Positions 9,111-20,924 of a stretch of 64,000 bases of DNA are shown here, piece by piece (the stretch's first letter is position 1; each line of letters starts with the position of its first letter). Position numbers and translations under genes: made by a program. The DNA is taken from contig NW_004450661.1 of NCBI RefSeq assembly GCF_000321225.1, positions 514,983 to 578,982 of the forward strand. The letters are read 5' to 3'. The notes beneath the pieces were generated by a model. The model was not told where the DNA came from, searched no databases, and saw only the letters and a list, made by a program, of their open reading frames with translations. This DNA comes from Odobenus rosmarus divergens. Its lineage: Eukaryota > Chordata > Mammalia > Carnivora > Odobenidae.

Positions 9111-10098
9111 ACTCTTGGATTGCTGCTCTCCCTTTTGGGAGACCGGCCTTAGAGACAGAAAATGAAAGTGAGTGTGTTTGTGTTGGGGGGCGTAGTAAGG
9201 GGGGAAGAGGCGAGGGGGCAAAGCAAAGAAGGGCCCAGAGCCCTTGGCTCGCCCACGTGCGCCTCTTCTGATTCTCCCGGCCCAGCCAGGCCATTTTTCC
9301 AGCCCCGCCAGAAGGAGTGGAAATTGAACTGTGATCTGGAGAGCTATCCGTTCTGACCATTAGTCAAACACCGTGAGCCAGTTAGACCTAATTGTCTTTG
9401 AAACATCCAAAGACCAAACACTTTTTTGGAGGTCAGGCTGCACAGCTGAGAGGGAAGTAGAAATACCAGGGATGAAAATAAAGGCGTAATAGGTTCATAT
9501 AGTTGGTCTGAAAATTAGCTTTAGGGGTCTCCTTATGTTGGTTTCTTAATGATGTGAAACGTAATAATGGCTTTGGCCATAATAAAGATAAATTACTTTT
9601 TTCCCCTGAAAAACAATGAAACTTTGGTAAACACCCCAGGTTTATCACTTAATTTATCCCCAGCTCATAGGGAGAGAGAGAGAGAGACCTCCCCCCAACC
9701 CAGCCCCCATTTTTAATATTCCAAGCTATTAGATTTCAATAACCCACTCTCCAGCAACGTGTGTCTCATTTCCCTGGACAGACCAAATAGGCAATAACAG
9801 CCTCTCGGTTAGAACACTAATGTTGTAATTTAGAACTTCTGTCAAGATGAAAGATCTTTGCTGGGATCCTCAGAGGGCCCATAGCAACACTTCAACCCAA
9901 GCCCGGATAATGAAGTTTTCATTATTAAATAAAGATATTTTAGGAATGTCATAAACCATAAATCCACTCTCCTCTATTGCCCTCCACCTTATTGTGTTTA
10001 TTTCTAGCAAAAACCCATCATCTTTCTACCACCCCTAACTCCTCCAAGCTTGGCATTCCTTGCTTTTCAACCCCCTGATCCCAGGGTGATGCACTGAG
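9111..10098. other. repeat-poor unique sequence
   Basis: It contains a short (GA)n near 9670-9687. The AT-rich block 9880-9970 (CGGATAATGAAGTTTTCATT onward) looks like conserved non-coding DNA but this cannot be tested here. No gene recognised. Confidence 0.3.
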
Positions 10099-10112
10099 GT
10101 TGCTATGGCGAC
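10099..10112 (+). promoter_or_regulatory. candidate RFX X-box
   Basis: GTTGCTATGGCGAC is close to the RFX consensus GTTGCCATGGCAAC (two mismatches, half-sites and spacing kept). RFX factors act on ciliary and MHC class II genes; the target here is unknown. Confidence 0.4.
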
Positions 10113-10151
10113 AGGAAAACAGCTTCTCCCACTTTAGACCCTGGGGCTATG

Positions 10152-10189
10152 AAAGCTGAAGGTGTAAAAAAAAAAAAAGCTGAAGGTGT
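10152..10189 (+). mobile_element. poly(A)-only retroinsertion flanked by a target-site duplication
   Basis: AAAGCTGAAGGTGT at 10152-10165 is followed by A13 (10166-10178) and then GCTGAAGGTGT again at 10179-10189. A pure poly(A) between direct repeats is the pattern left by an extremely 5'-truncated L1-driven insertion. Confidence 0.65.
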
Positions 10190-11543
10190 GTATGGAGGAG
10201 CTGAGTCTCTGTTCTTTCCCTTTAGCGGCTCCTTCCGCTGCACCTCATCCCACCAACTGGCTGAGACGGACTCCAGGCAGCTTTAGCTCACCTCAAGGAA
10301 ATGCTAATCTGAGCCGGCAGGTCTGGCTGTTCTTAAAAATTATAGGACAATCCATTTTTCATGTGAATTTAGTGCTGGTTGGAAGTATTTGACTTTGAGT
10401 CCCAGGGAAATGACTCCTCTGTTTGTCCATTCACCAAATGTTGGGATGCGTTTCCTCAAACCCCACCTGCCTTAAGCTGACTCTGATTCCAACCTCAAGA
10501 AGACAGCCTTCCCAGAAAGGCTCATGGCAACCTCAGGAACCTGTCCCCCTGCTGATCGTCTTCACAGACGGAAAGAAAGAAAGAGAATAAGGACATCTAA
10601 AACTGGGAACTCCTGTAGCCCTCCCCAGCCCGCTGTGGGACCAACCCAGCTGTCTTACAAATTTAGAGACAACTTTCTAGTTTATTGCAGTGAAGGGAAG
10701 GGACACTCATTTGCACATAACCAAACGTCTCTTTGCTGTGATTTAGGCCCATATTCAAAGGAGATAAAGACCTATTCGTAATAATATACAACATTATGTT
10801 CTTAGAAGGGGGTATTAATACATAGGGGATTGGTTTGTGCTTGTATTTTTATGTATACCCACCATCCAAACGGAAGCAAAAAGAAATATTAGATTAATCA
10901 AAAAACTATTTGTAGATATATATGAGGACAAAGATCATGACCCTATGGCTCCCAGCCATCTCTCTATGTGTGTCTTATATCACAGTGCAATTTGAGGTTG
11001 AACAGATTTAGTTCTGAGATATATCAAAAACAAACAAGCAAAAAGAAATTACCGTTTTATCTTCATTGCTCAATGGGCTTCAGGAACAGTTGGTCTCAGC
11101 AAAAGACACTCTTTTCTGAATACATCTGAGAACCCAAAATACAAATTTATATATATATATTAAAGTCCATCTAAAGAACACATCAGTTTAGGATATTTAT
11201 TGGGGGAGAGGGCACAAGAAACCATAGAACCCTATCAGCACTTGAATTAATTGAAAGTAAATTTCCCCTCCCAGCACTAAACAAATGAGGAGTTTTTTGT
11301 ATGATAACACTCACACCCTCCTGTAATAGGTTGCTAAGATTCCACTAATTAAAAAAAAATCTCATTTGAAGATAGTTAATGGTTTCTGCATTTCTACAAA
11401 GCACTAGTCAGACTACATATCCCTGAACTTCAGGGTCTGTACTGATTACTACTCAATTAGTTTTGATTCAATTCACTGAAGAAAAATGTCCATTTCATTA
11501 GTGTGGAGAAATAACCATCGGACACAAAATATATTTCCTGGCA
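10190..11543. other. repeat-poor unique sequence, AT-rich in its second half
   Basis: No gene or recent repeat was recognised. The block 10780-11480 is AT-rich with no long ORF. Confidence 0.3.
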
Positions 11544-11556
11544 TTGCCATGGCAAC
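11544..11556 (+). promoter_or_regulatory. candidate RFX X-box (perfect palindromic core)
   Basis: TTGCCATGGCAAC contains the 12-bp palindrome TTGCCATGGCAA and matches the RFX X-box except for the first base of the full consensus (A in place of G at 11543). It is the better of two X-boxes about 1.4 kb apart. Confidence 0.5.
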
Positions 11557-12439
11557 CGGGATGACACAGCTGAGCTCAGAATGTTAATGCTTTCCCTGGG
11601 ACTGTGTTTTTAAGTCAGAGCATGGCCATTAAGCCTTGCTGGGTGGGGGAGGCTGATGCCACATCGCTGCTGGGATTGGCAGGCAGAAGAGTCCAGGAGA
11701 CCCCCAAGAAGGCTCCCTTCCTGTCATTCACCTTCGCTGCCACTCCCTGGAGGGCTGGGCATATCAGCAGCCCCATCAACTGCTGCTTTGCAGGCCCTGA
11801 GAGCCCGGCTCTGTGTGACATGCAAAAGTCCAGCTGGAAAGTGGAAACTGCGATCCATCATCCAGATGTGTTTTTCTGTGTCGACTGTTTTGTAGATGCG
11901 TGTGACTGTGGGTGATAGTCTGACTTTTGAGCTCTTCATTAATACATTCCAGCCAGCCTGGGTTGGTCCACAGGGACAGAGTGAGGTGAGGAGCTGGCAA
12001 GTTCTCCCTGCAATTCAGTAAATAGGGCAGTCAACTTGGAAAACTCTGCCCCCTTAAGGGTTGGTTCTTTCGCACACTCCCCAGGCCTATGTAAGCTAAG
12101 GATGAAAAAACAGATTGTAGATTACTTCATTAAAGCAAATGGATCTGCTTTTTGGGGATGGGGGCAAAAGGACCAATACCAGTCTTCACGAATGATAGAT
12201 GTGGCTCTTCTTATTTAAGGGTTAATTAGGCAGATAACCAAATTAGACCACAACAAAAATTCCATTTGGGAGACTGAATTTTCCAGGTTAAGTGGATAAT
12301 TGCCCATGTTGTCCCTTAAGCTATGTCAGCATAATCTTAGACTATCAACTAACAATTAATTGCTGTGTACTATGTTCAGGGCTCCAAGCCTTAGAATACA
12401 CCGATTAAAGATGAGAATCCATACCCTCAAAGACCAGGT
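11557..12439. other. unannotated sequence
   Basis: No gene recognised. The ORFs at 11604-11915 and 11656-11895 show no domain. Confidence 0.3.
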
Positions 12440-12890
12440 TAGTACTGACTATGTGCCTGGTAGTGCACTAAGAGCTTTATAGGCATGACTTTATTTATTT
12501 ATTTATTTTTAAAGATTTTATTTATTTATTTGACAGAGAGATACAGCGCAAGAGGGAACACAAGCAGGGGGAGTGGGAGAGGGAGAAGCAGGCTTCCCGC
12601 TGAGCAGGGAGCCCGATGTGGGGCTCGATCCCAGGACCCTGGGATCATGACCTGAGCCAAAGGCAGACACTTAACCAACTGAGCCACCCAGGCGCCCCTA
12701 GGCATGATTTTATTTAATCCTCGTACTGGCACTATGAGGAAAACGTTAGCCCCATTTTATAATCAAGAGCTCTAAGGCTCAAAAAGGTACCTGACTAGTC
12801 AATTACTCGTTTAATTATAGCATGCGATTAGTGGAACCGGATTCAAAAACAAGTCTGTCCGTGTTAGAACCACCACGCACACTGCCTTTC
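12440..12890 (-). mobile_element. MIR relic, split by a CAN-SINE
   Basis: On the plus strand, CTATGTGCCTGGTAGTGCAC...GAGCTTTATAGGCATGA, then (after the SINE) TTAATCCTCGTACTGGCACT, CCCATTTTATAATCAAGAGC and GTGGAACCGGATTCAAA, which is MIR in reverse order. Confidence 0.75.
12498..12698 (-). mobile_element. CAN-SINE
   Basis: Minus-strand copy ending GAGCCACCCAGGCGCCCC on the plus strand. The target-site duplication is 12480-12497 (TAGGCATGACTTTATTTA) and 12699-12716 (TAGGCATGATTTTATTTA), one mismatch. It lies inside the MIR. Confidence 0.95.
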
Positions 12891-14579
12891 ATGTACACAT
12901 GAATAGCCAAGTGGTAAATGTTTAGTGCCCAGTGAATGTTACAGCAGTAAATACCTGATTTATAAGGAAAGCAGCAAAGTCCTTTTGCATTTAATTAATT
13001 TAACTTCCCTTTAAAAATTTCGCTTCAAAGGAATGAGCAAAACCAGAGCATCACATCTTCTCCATTTAACCAGATGTTGTACACAACGCCCTCCCCCTCC
13101 TTCTGCAGACCGCTCATGTGAGAGCTGCCAGAGACAAGGCCGAGGCGCTCATTCTCTCACAAGAGCAAGCTCATAGTCAATTATCTCATTGTCAGAGTCT
13201 CCGTGCCCCTGCCCCTCTCCACCCCCTTGGGATCCTGTGCATCTGAGCTTCTTTATTTTGAATCATCATCATGTCACCATCAAAAATATTTATTAAGCCT
13301 CTACATACATATTGTTCTGGTCATCCCATCTGTTTTTGCTCTCGTGGCATATATGTAATTTCCACTCTATCTTTTTGAATTTGCTTGACATGATTTTATG
13401 TCATCTTCATACATCATCGGGTAGAGATTCAAGACACCCAGAACTCAGAATGGGTCCGCAGCCTTCTCTTTGCTTAGCTGTAGCAATGACGCTGGGTCTT
13501 GGTGCAGGAAATCTTGGATCAGGGACCTACAGAATGGCTGCCTCTTCCAAATACAATCCAGAGCAGAATGAGTTGACATATATAGTAGCTTATAATCTAA
13601 AATCATACCACAGATAAAACAAGCAATGGGTTCACATACCACTCTACAGATTGGCTTTGTCGCTGGAGCAGCACTGGTCAAAATGTGTCCTCAGAAAACC
13701 TAGTCCCTTGGAATGCTAAAGTATATTAATAGAAAAAAAGGGGAGGCAATGTTCTGTGGTCAATTATGTTTAGGAGACACTGCGTTAAACAAAGTTAATC
13801 AGGTTTCTTCACTACAAGGGTTCTGCGCTGTTAATATGCTAATGCACTGCCTGACTCTCCAAGAGAGGAGAATGGGAGGAAGCATTACCCACAGAACCAT
13901 TTTTATCCTGGAGCACTGAGGGACTAGTGTTTTGCAAGCTCTGGAAAAAACAGAGTAGGGGTCAATCTAGGAGCCTAATCTGTGTACCTACCTGAGGAAG
14001 TCCAGAAAATGGCATAGTCCACTGGGACTTCTTACATGAAGACTCCTAAGCTTCATGGGAGAAATGTTAGGGACTCTGGGATTGATATTTGAGCCCAGGA
14101 AAAAGGAAATTAAGGATACCAAGAAAGCCATAGTGAAAAATATCTGGTCCCAAATTCCAGAAGGTATGGACCAAATGATCTACAACTGCTCAGCCTGAGA
14201 GGAGAAAGAGCTGAAGTAGTCAGACTTACCTTAGGGCAATGATTTTTAATTTCTAGAGGAAGCCTCTGTACAGAATTAGATACTTTGAGATACAAATGAC
14301 AGAAAATCCTACTTGAACAGTCTTAAACAATACGTACATTAACCATCTCCCCTAATAAGAAGACCTGGGCTCCAATCTTTAGATTCTCTGTGATTCTCTT
14401 AGCTCACATCACACCCACTTGTTTCCTGGATTCCACATTGCCTCCTTCCTGATTTTTCTCTCAATTTGTTGGGCTAAATAACTTAGGGAGGGTTCAAAAG
14501 AGGTAGATTTTCTAAGTTCTTGAATGTCTAGATAGACCCTTGTTTTACCCTCACAAGTGATTGAGAGTTGGCTAGGTCC
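12891..14579. other. unannotated sequence
   Basis: No gene was recognised. The stretch 14270-14450 (AGATACAAATGACAGAAAAT...) resembles an old interspersed repeat of uncertain family. Confidence 0.3.
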
Positions 14580-15069
14580 AGATTAAAACCTAGGTTGAAA
14601 AATGTTCTTCCTCAAAATATTGAAGTCATTGCTCTATTGCTTGTTGGCATACAATCATGCTGCTGAGAAACCTAAAGCCAGTCTAATTCTTTTCCCTTAT
14701 GTATAATCTGTTGTTTCCTACATTGACTTTTAAGGTCTTCCTTTTAACCTTAATCTTCTGAAATTTTGCATGTATGTATCTTAAGTTTGGACTTAGCCAA
14801 ACCGCATTGATCCCTTTCAGTCTGAAAACTCAGGCTTTAGCTCTGTGAACTTTTTTTCTAGTACATCTTTGATCATTCTCTCTCTACAGTTTTCTATATT
14901 ATCTCTTCTTGAAACTCTTTTTAGTGCTTAGAGCTTTTGGATCAACTCCTCATGTCTCTTATACCTTCTCAAGTTTTCTTTTTCTCTCCCTAATTGTTCG
15001 AGATTATAGGAGATTTCTTCAACTTATCATCCCACCCTCCTACTGATTTTTTAAAATTAAATCTTGTCA
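14580..15069. mobile_element. old LINE relic, probably L1M-type
   Basis: T/C-rich text with TTGTTGGCATACAATCATGC, TCTTCTTGAAACTCTTTTTA, TTTTCTCTCCCTAATTG and GGAGATTTCTTCAACTTATC resembles the 3' region of ancient L1s. Orientation and subfamily are not assigned. Confidence 0.45.
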
Positions 15070-15400
15070 GTTGTATTAGTTGGGACATTACCTGCTGCTG
15101 TAATAAATAAACCCCCAAGTTTGAATGGCTTCCCACAATTTACTTCATGCCCATGAAACTCTTTAAACCCAGGTGTCCCTGTTCATCAGGTAGCCCCTTC
15201 CCATAGGAAGATTCAAGGATCCTGAATCCTTCCATACTGTGGCTCTTCCATCACTCAATCCCCTGATTACAGAAGAAAGAGGGAAAGGAAGTAAAGTTGA
15301 TTCTCAACAGCTTTGACGTGCAAATGTCACACAGCGCTTCTGCTCACATTCCCTTAGTGAAAATAGTCATTTGGTCTCAGCTAGATGCAACCTGAGGGTT
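15070..15400 (+). mobile_element. old interspersed repeat, family uncertain
   Basis: TTGTATTAGTTGGGACATTA, CTGCTGCTGTAATAAATAAAC and CACAGCGCTTCTGCTCACATT, followed by TCATTTGGTCTCAGC, follow the order of a common mammalian LTR-like repeat. I cannot name the family safely. Confidence 0.4.
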
Positions 15401-16579
15401 AGTGGGGGTGGTACTATAAAACACAGTTCCTGGTTCAACAACTGCTTCTCTCAACAACTATATATTTTGGAAGGAGGAACACAAATTTTGTACTTAGTTG
15501 ATGACCACTACCGGTCTTGGTTTTTTATTCCCATGAGATCAGTCATATCCCCTAATTGTTCCTTTCACAGAGCGTACTTTTCTCTTTTGTCCATGAGCAA
15601 TCACTCTCTCCTTTGGGATCAGCTATTCTTTATTATCTTGGCCATTATCATTCATGCTCTTGTTTCCTCCATTTCTGGCGATCTTTGTGTATTTCTTATA
15701 TCGAGAAATTGAGGGGTTGGCTGATTATTCGCTGCGAGTGTGCCCAGGTTCTAACCGGCAAGCCAGTCTCACCTGCACTGCAGCCTCATCTAGCACATGA
15801 TCAAGCTGAACAGCTTCTCCCACTGTTTCATCTGTCAACATTCGTCCGTCCATCCTGTCTGATGGGCTGAAATCCCTCAGCGGGTGAACTTACCTCCCCT
15901 TACTTTTGCTATTGGGTGTTCATTGATTTGTAGACTTTCAAGCTATAATTTTGATGTGATCCTATGAGGAGAAAGGTCTCGGTTTGCTGTCTCAAGCAAG
16001 ATTAGAAAAATACTCGTAAACGTCCTTTGGAGAACATGCACCAAGTTTCATGAGAAAAGAGAGCTATAAAAAAAATTGAAGCAGTGGCTGGTAGGGTTCT
16101 AAGAGAACCTTGATCAGCTGTTGGAGAAAATTACCTCTCCGTTTACAGGGCCTGACTCAATGGTTTCTTTATTCATTCCTTTTTTTTTCAATTCACTGAG
16201 AGCTTTTTCTACACCACAGCCTGTGCCACGTAGCAGGGCAGTCCACGAACAACATGGTCTCCCAGTCCCTGTCTTCAGGGAACTTAGAATTTATGGGTGG
16301 AACTCGTTTTTGAAACTGGAAATTTGAGTTTATTTTTTTACTACTACAAGAATTTCAGGACACAATGGAAGCACATTAAAAAGGCACCGAAACCAGACTT
16401 TGTATGTCATGAAAGGACTACTGGATGGAGTCCCCTGAGAAATGAGATTGCAGGAGCCAAGTCAAGGGCTGGGCTGTAGAGAGATGAGTGCTCCAAATAC
16501 AGGAAACAGCATGTTGGAGTCTCAGCAGTGGCTCTCACTGCTTATATAAATAGCTTCATATATGTCTACTGACTTGTGC
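15401..16579. other. unannotated sequence
   Basis: The ORFs at 15371-15712 and 15556-15870 show no conserved domain. No gene recognised. Confidence 0.3.
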
Positions 16580-16915
16580 TTGCAATGCCCTTCCATCTAC
16601 CCCTCCAAGTCCCCCAACAGTGGCAAAATTCTCAACTCAGACACTCATTCACTCTTTGCAGAGCTCATAGAAACTTCCCCACAGATCTAGGCATTTTCCT
16701 CCATTTGTCCTTTATAGCTTATACGTTCCATAATTATAGCGATGGGCACGTTCTATAAAATGTTTGCCTCCCTCCTTGTATCTACCACAAGTCAAAAATC
16801 CCTGAGGCCAGGGATGGGGTTTTATTTACGTTTGTACTACCTGCACTGTAACTGGCAAGTGTTAGGTAGACAGTTAATATGTGCTGAATGTTGAATGATG
16901 AATGCATGAATGAAG
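16580..16915 (+). mobile_element. L2 relic, 3' portion
   Basis: Begins AATGCCCTTCCATCTACCCC and ends with CCTGAGGCCAGGGATGGGGT, a GTTAGGTAGACAGTTAATATG block and TGCTGAATGTTGAATGATGAA, the characteristic 3' end of LINE-2. Confidence 0.7.
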
Positions 16916-17639
16916 TGGCAGAATTGTGACAATATATGGGTTGCCTCTGGTTGTGCCCAAGCTTGAGGTGACTTAGTAAACAAAAGTTGGAAGTTGAATG
17001 AAGAATGCACATAATCACTTTTATGGGACTTTGGCCCAGCACTTATAAAAGATAAGGGTATCGAGAACTTCTCCCAAACTGCGGGTACCTACAATAATAC
17101 AAGCTTAGAAAAACTCTGAGATTATGAATTATCAGGAATCAGGCAAGTCTTTCTTGGGATAACTATCGTAGTGCCAGCTTTGAATCACCTGTTTACCTTA
17201 CCCCTGCAGGTTAAGTGGACATCTGAGAAAGGATTGATTCCCACTGGATGCATATAAGTCCCATGCCAATTATGTAAATTTGCGCTAGATGGACAGGGAG
17301 GCAAGAGAATGAGAATTGGGATTGCTCCGATCAACTGAGACTAAATTATAGGTTCTTCTCACTGTATATCAGTGAGTTCATAAAAAATCATTCTGTTCAT
17401 AAAAAGTGCCTTAGCTACAATGGATATGCATGATGTTAGGACAATGCATGTCAGATGGAGCCTTGGCATAAGTGCAGGAAGAGGTAAGATCACCTGCGGG
17501 AGAGCAATAGGTAAGAGCCCCTGCTCATATCACAGTGGCACCAAAGGAAGACTGCATATTGACAGGGAAGTGTGAGAACATTGCCTTCTGGGTATTTAAG
17601 AAAGCACAAGCATAGCCAAAGCAATAAGCAACAGAGCTC
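16916..17639. other. unannotated sequence
   Basis: No gene or clear repeat was recognised. Confidence 0.3.
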
Positions 17640-17653
17640 AAAAAGTAGCACAG

Positions 17654-17856
17654 GGGGCACCTGGGTGGCTCAGTCGGTTAAGCATCCTACTCTTAATTTC
17701 AGCTCAGGTTATGATCTTATGTTCTGAGATCGAGCCCACGTCTGGCTCTGCACTCAGTGCAGAGTCTGCTTGAGCCTCTCTCTCTCTCCCTGTTCTTCTG
17801 CCCCTCTCCCTGCTCATGCTTTCTCTAAAATAAATTTTTTAAAAAAAAAAATCTTT
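17654..17856 (+). mobile_element. CAN-SINE, first of two stacked insertions
   Basis: Starts GGGGCACCTGGGTGGCTCAG. The body has the older ATCCTACTCTTAATTTCAGC form. The target-site duplication is 17640-17653 (AAAAAGTAGCACAG) and 17857-17870 (AAAAAGTAACACAG). Confidence 0.93.
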
Positions 17857-17871
17857 AAAAAGTAACACAGA

Positions 17872-18066
17872 GGGCGCCTGCGTGGCTCAGTTGGTTAAGC
17901 ATCTGCCTTCGGCTCAGGTTTTTATCCCAGGGTTCTGGGATCGGGTCCCATGTCGGGCTCCCTGCTCAGCAGGGAGTCCGCTTCTCCCTCTACCCTTCCC
18001 TCCTGCTCCTGCTTTCTTTCTCTGTCTCGAATAAATAAATAAAATCTTTAAAAAAAAATAAAAATA
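17872..18066 (+). mobile_element. CAN-SINE, second of two stacked insertions
   Basis: Starts GGGCGCCTGCGTGGCTCAG. Its flanks are AAAAAGTAACACAGAG (17857-17872) and AAAAAGTAACAGAG (18067-18080), so it used the same target as the SINE just upstream. Three copies of the target now exist. Confidence 0.93.
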
Positions 18067-18080
18067 AAAAGTAACAGAGC

Positions 18081-20503
18081 TGAAGGACAACCAAGTGACT
18101 AGGGCTGGATCTGTAAACGACTTAATAGACTCCAGGCGACCCTGCCCTCCTGTCCCAACCCTTGCTTCATAATTATTGCTCACTTGTTTAGTATTCAAAC
18201 CTGTATCCTGAACACACACAAAAAAATCTGAGAACCACTGAATTCAACTCTAACAAGTCTAATATTTTCAGTTTTCTGTTAATTATTAATTTGGGTGGAT
18301 ATGATGACTCTTTAAATTTCTAACCCTTTATTTAATCTCCACCACTGCATGATTATTAAACTTCTACAGTTGAAAATACATCCTAGTGTGCTTGGAACAC
18401 TCTGTTTACATCAGTTTACATCATCCCAGAGCCTGCACAGTTTAGCATATATCCTAGATTTTTCATTTTTTAACAAAGCATTAAGATAAACTCAGATGAG
18501 TTCGGTCATTTCTAGTTTGTACCTCTAGCTTCTGCCAGGGTCTCTTCTAACAGTATGTGGTTAGTAGGTAGCACGTAGAATTCTCAGTAACATATTGTGA
18601 AATCTGAAAGATGACCTGCTTTTCCTTTCCCTTTCCAGACATATGCTACTAACATATGCTACTTCCGTTCAGGGACAGCATGCACTCACTGATAAAAAGA
18701 AGTGGGTTCAGGTGAGGGGTAGCTAGGGACAGCTAACTCCTCCGCTCTGGCCGTTATGGGCCAAGTGTTCAGCGTTGCTGCCCCTGGTGGCCACTCCGTG
18801 TAACAGCAGCCATTTGTGCTCGGGCCGATAGGATGGATGATCAACAGCACAGCCTGTGAATCGCTTGAAGCTATGTACTACCTGTCAGTGGGTCAGAAGG
18901 AATCGTCAGGAATTATAGGTTTGGAATATGTGAAATATGTGCAGGATATGTAGACTTGACAGTCCTACCATAAATCATAGAGAGGATAGTCTGAATACTT
19001 TTATTCAGTGGTTTTTATTATTTATCATATGATATAAATCTACAATTATGTATTTATTTTAGTAAGGTTTTGTTTTATTTGACCTTTTCAAGGCAATGAC
19101 CTCAAAAAAGTGTACATTTAGTGAAATATTAAATACTGAATTACAAAAATGTAATCCAACTTGGTGATGAAGATGTAAACTGCACAAAATTTGGGTTGAC
19201 TTTTGCCATCTACCTGAAGACACAGATATCCTGAAGACACAGCAGCATCTACTTCAAAAAAGATGTCAGTGTAACACACATAGCTGCAGAAAGTTCATTT
19301 ACAACACTGGAAAACATGACTTTTCATTTGGATCAAATGAGTATTTTTCTAAATTAATTTCACTCTTGATTCCAAGTTTTTCTTGTCAATGTGTGAAAGT
19401 GGAATGATAGCTATTAAAAGTATTGGCTCCATTAGCTAGAGAACTTCACTGAGAAATTATGTCAGTTTTACATTAGTGTCATAAGGTTCTTCAAATAGAA
19501 AGTCAGTTTATTTCAATAATGTCTTTCAAATCCAATTCATGAAATCAAAGTAAAACTTTCAGAAGTTCATTCTGTCTTGGTAAAATACTTAACAGCATTG
19601 TAAATGCTATTATAAATCCGGATAGAACGCTCAACCTTGAAGATAATGACAGTATGATATAAATTTTAGTAGAGACCAATATCAATGTTAAAAAATTGTT
19701 CTAATTACATTGAGAAACCTGTGGAGCAGAAGTCTAGTTGGAATTGGTTGTAGTGCACATATTATTCATGAGTGTGTCCAAACAAACTTTACTATTCCTC
19801 TGTCAAAATAGAAGCTGTATTCAAAGCCAGCTAAATTATAAACTTCTGTGACAAAATTCATGCTGAATTTCTTTAAAAAATGTTTCAGTATGGCAGGGCA
19901 TGCTTTTCTCTTTGCTGTCTGTCATTATCAGATTTTAGAAATGTTTTAATTTTTAAAGAACATTTTGTAGATCAATCCAAGGGTCCAACAATGGCATTGA
20001 AACTTATTGTAAAGCAGTCCTCTAAATTGAGTTGCATTTTGTTTTAAAGAAATGCAAATCTTTAATCAAAATTTTCAGCTGATGGAACACCAAACTTCAG
20101 CTTTTGAAATACATAGAAAATTCTAATAATTGAAAGAAAATCTTGAAACCAGAAAGATGATAAAATGTAATCCCATAAAAGCAAAGGAAAAAAATAAATA
20201 AATGATAGGACATGAAAAGTACAAAGCATTTAATTTTGAAATTCTATAATTATACTTTGGAACATCTTTACCTCTGGGGAAAATCTTCTAGTTGAGATTC
20301 CTTGTGTTTTGTTTTTATTATTGTTTTTTTCTAATAACTTACATTCTGTACTAGAATGGAACTATAGGGAGATAGCCCTCAAATGTTGCAGATCATTTAT
20401 TGATAGGTTTTATAAAAATATTTTTAAGAAATGGAGGCAAAAAAACAGTACATATGAAAATATTTGACATAAAATATACATTTGCATATTAAAAATGGAA
20501 TGA
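18081..20503. other. AT-rich unannotated sequence
   Basis: A 2.4-kb stretch with no recognised gene. A short direct repeat ACATATGCTACT lies near 18640-18663. The block 19000-20450 is AT-rich and could hide an old transposon, but I could not match it. Confidence 0.3.
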
Positions 20504-20521
20504 AGAATATCTTCCATTCTG

Positions 20522-20699
20522 AGGCACCTGGGTGGCTCAGCTGGTTAAGCATCTGCCTTTGGCTCCAGGGTCCTGGGATCAAGCCCCGCATCAGGCTCCC
20601 TGCTAGGAAGGGAGTCTGCTTCTCTCTATCTCCCTCTCCCACTCTATGTTCCATCTCTGTCTCTCAAATAAATAAATAAATCTTTAAAAAAAAAAAAAA
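20522..20699 (+). mobile_element. CAN-SINE with internal deletion
   Basis: Starts AGGCACCTGGGTGGCTCAGC. About 14 bp before CCAGGGTCCTGGGATC are missing relative to its siblings. The target-site duplication is 20504-20521 (AGAATATCTTCCATTCTG) and 20700-20717 (AGAATATTTCCCATTTTG). Confidence 0.93.
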
Positions 20700-20741
20700 A
20701 GAATATTTCCCATTTTGAGAAAAAGCCTAGCAACCTGATTT

Positions 20742-20909
20742 TTTTTAAAAAAATTTTTGTTTATTTGAGAGACAGAGAGATCACGAGCAGGGGGGAGGAG
20801 TAGAGGGAGAAGCTGACTCCCTGCTGAGCAGGGAGCCCGATGTGGGGCTGGATCACAAGACTCTGGGATCGTGACCTGAGCCCAAACCACTGAGCCACAC
20901 AGGCGCCTT
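20742..20909 (-). mobile_element. CAN-SINE
   Basis: Reverse copy ending GAGCCACACAGGCGCC. The target-site duplication is 20727-20741 (CTAGCAACCTGATTT) and 20910-20924 (CTAGTAACCTGATTT). The part after CCTGAGCC is shortened. It lies 42 bp from the plus-strand SINE, in inverted orientation. Confidence 0.93.
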
Positions 20910-20924
20910 CTAGTAACCTGATTT

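Noticed and set aside
18776..18790. CTCF-like CCACCAGGGGCAGC on the minus strand
   Set aside because: It lacks one G in the core relative to the consensus, so the spacing is wrong.
19000..20450. AT-rich block considered as a DNA transposon or decayed gene
   Set aside because: I could not match any transposase motif or terminal repeat, and no ORF longer than 60 codons exists there.
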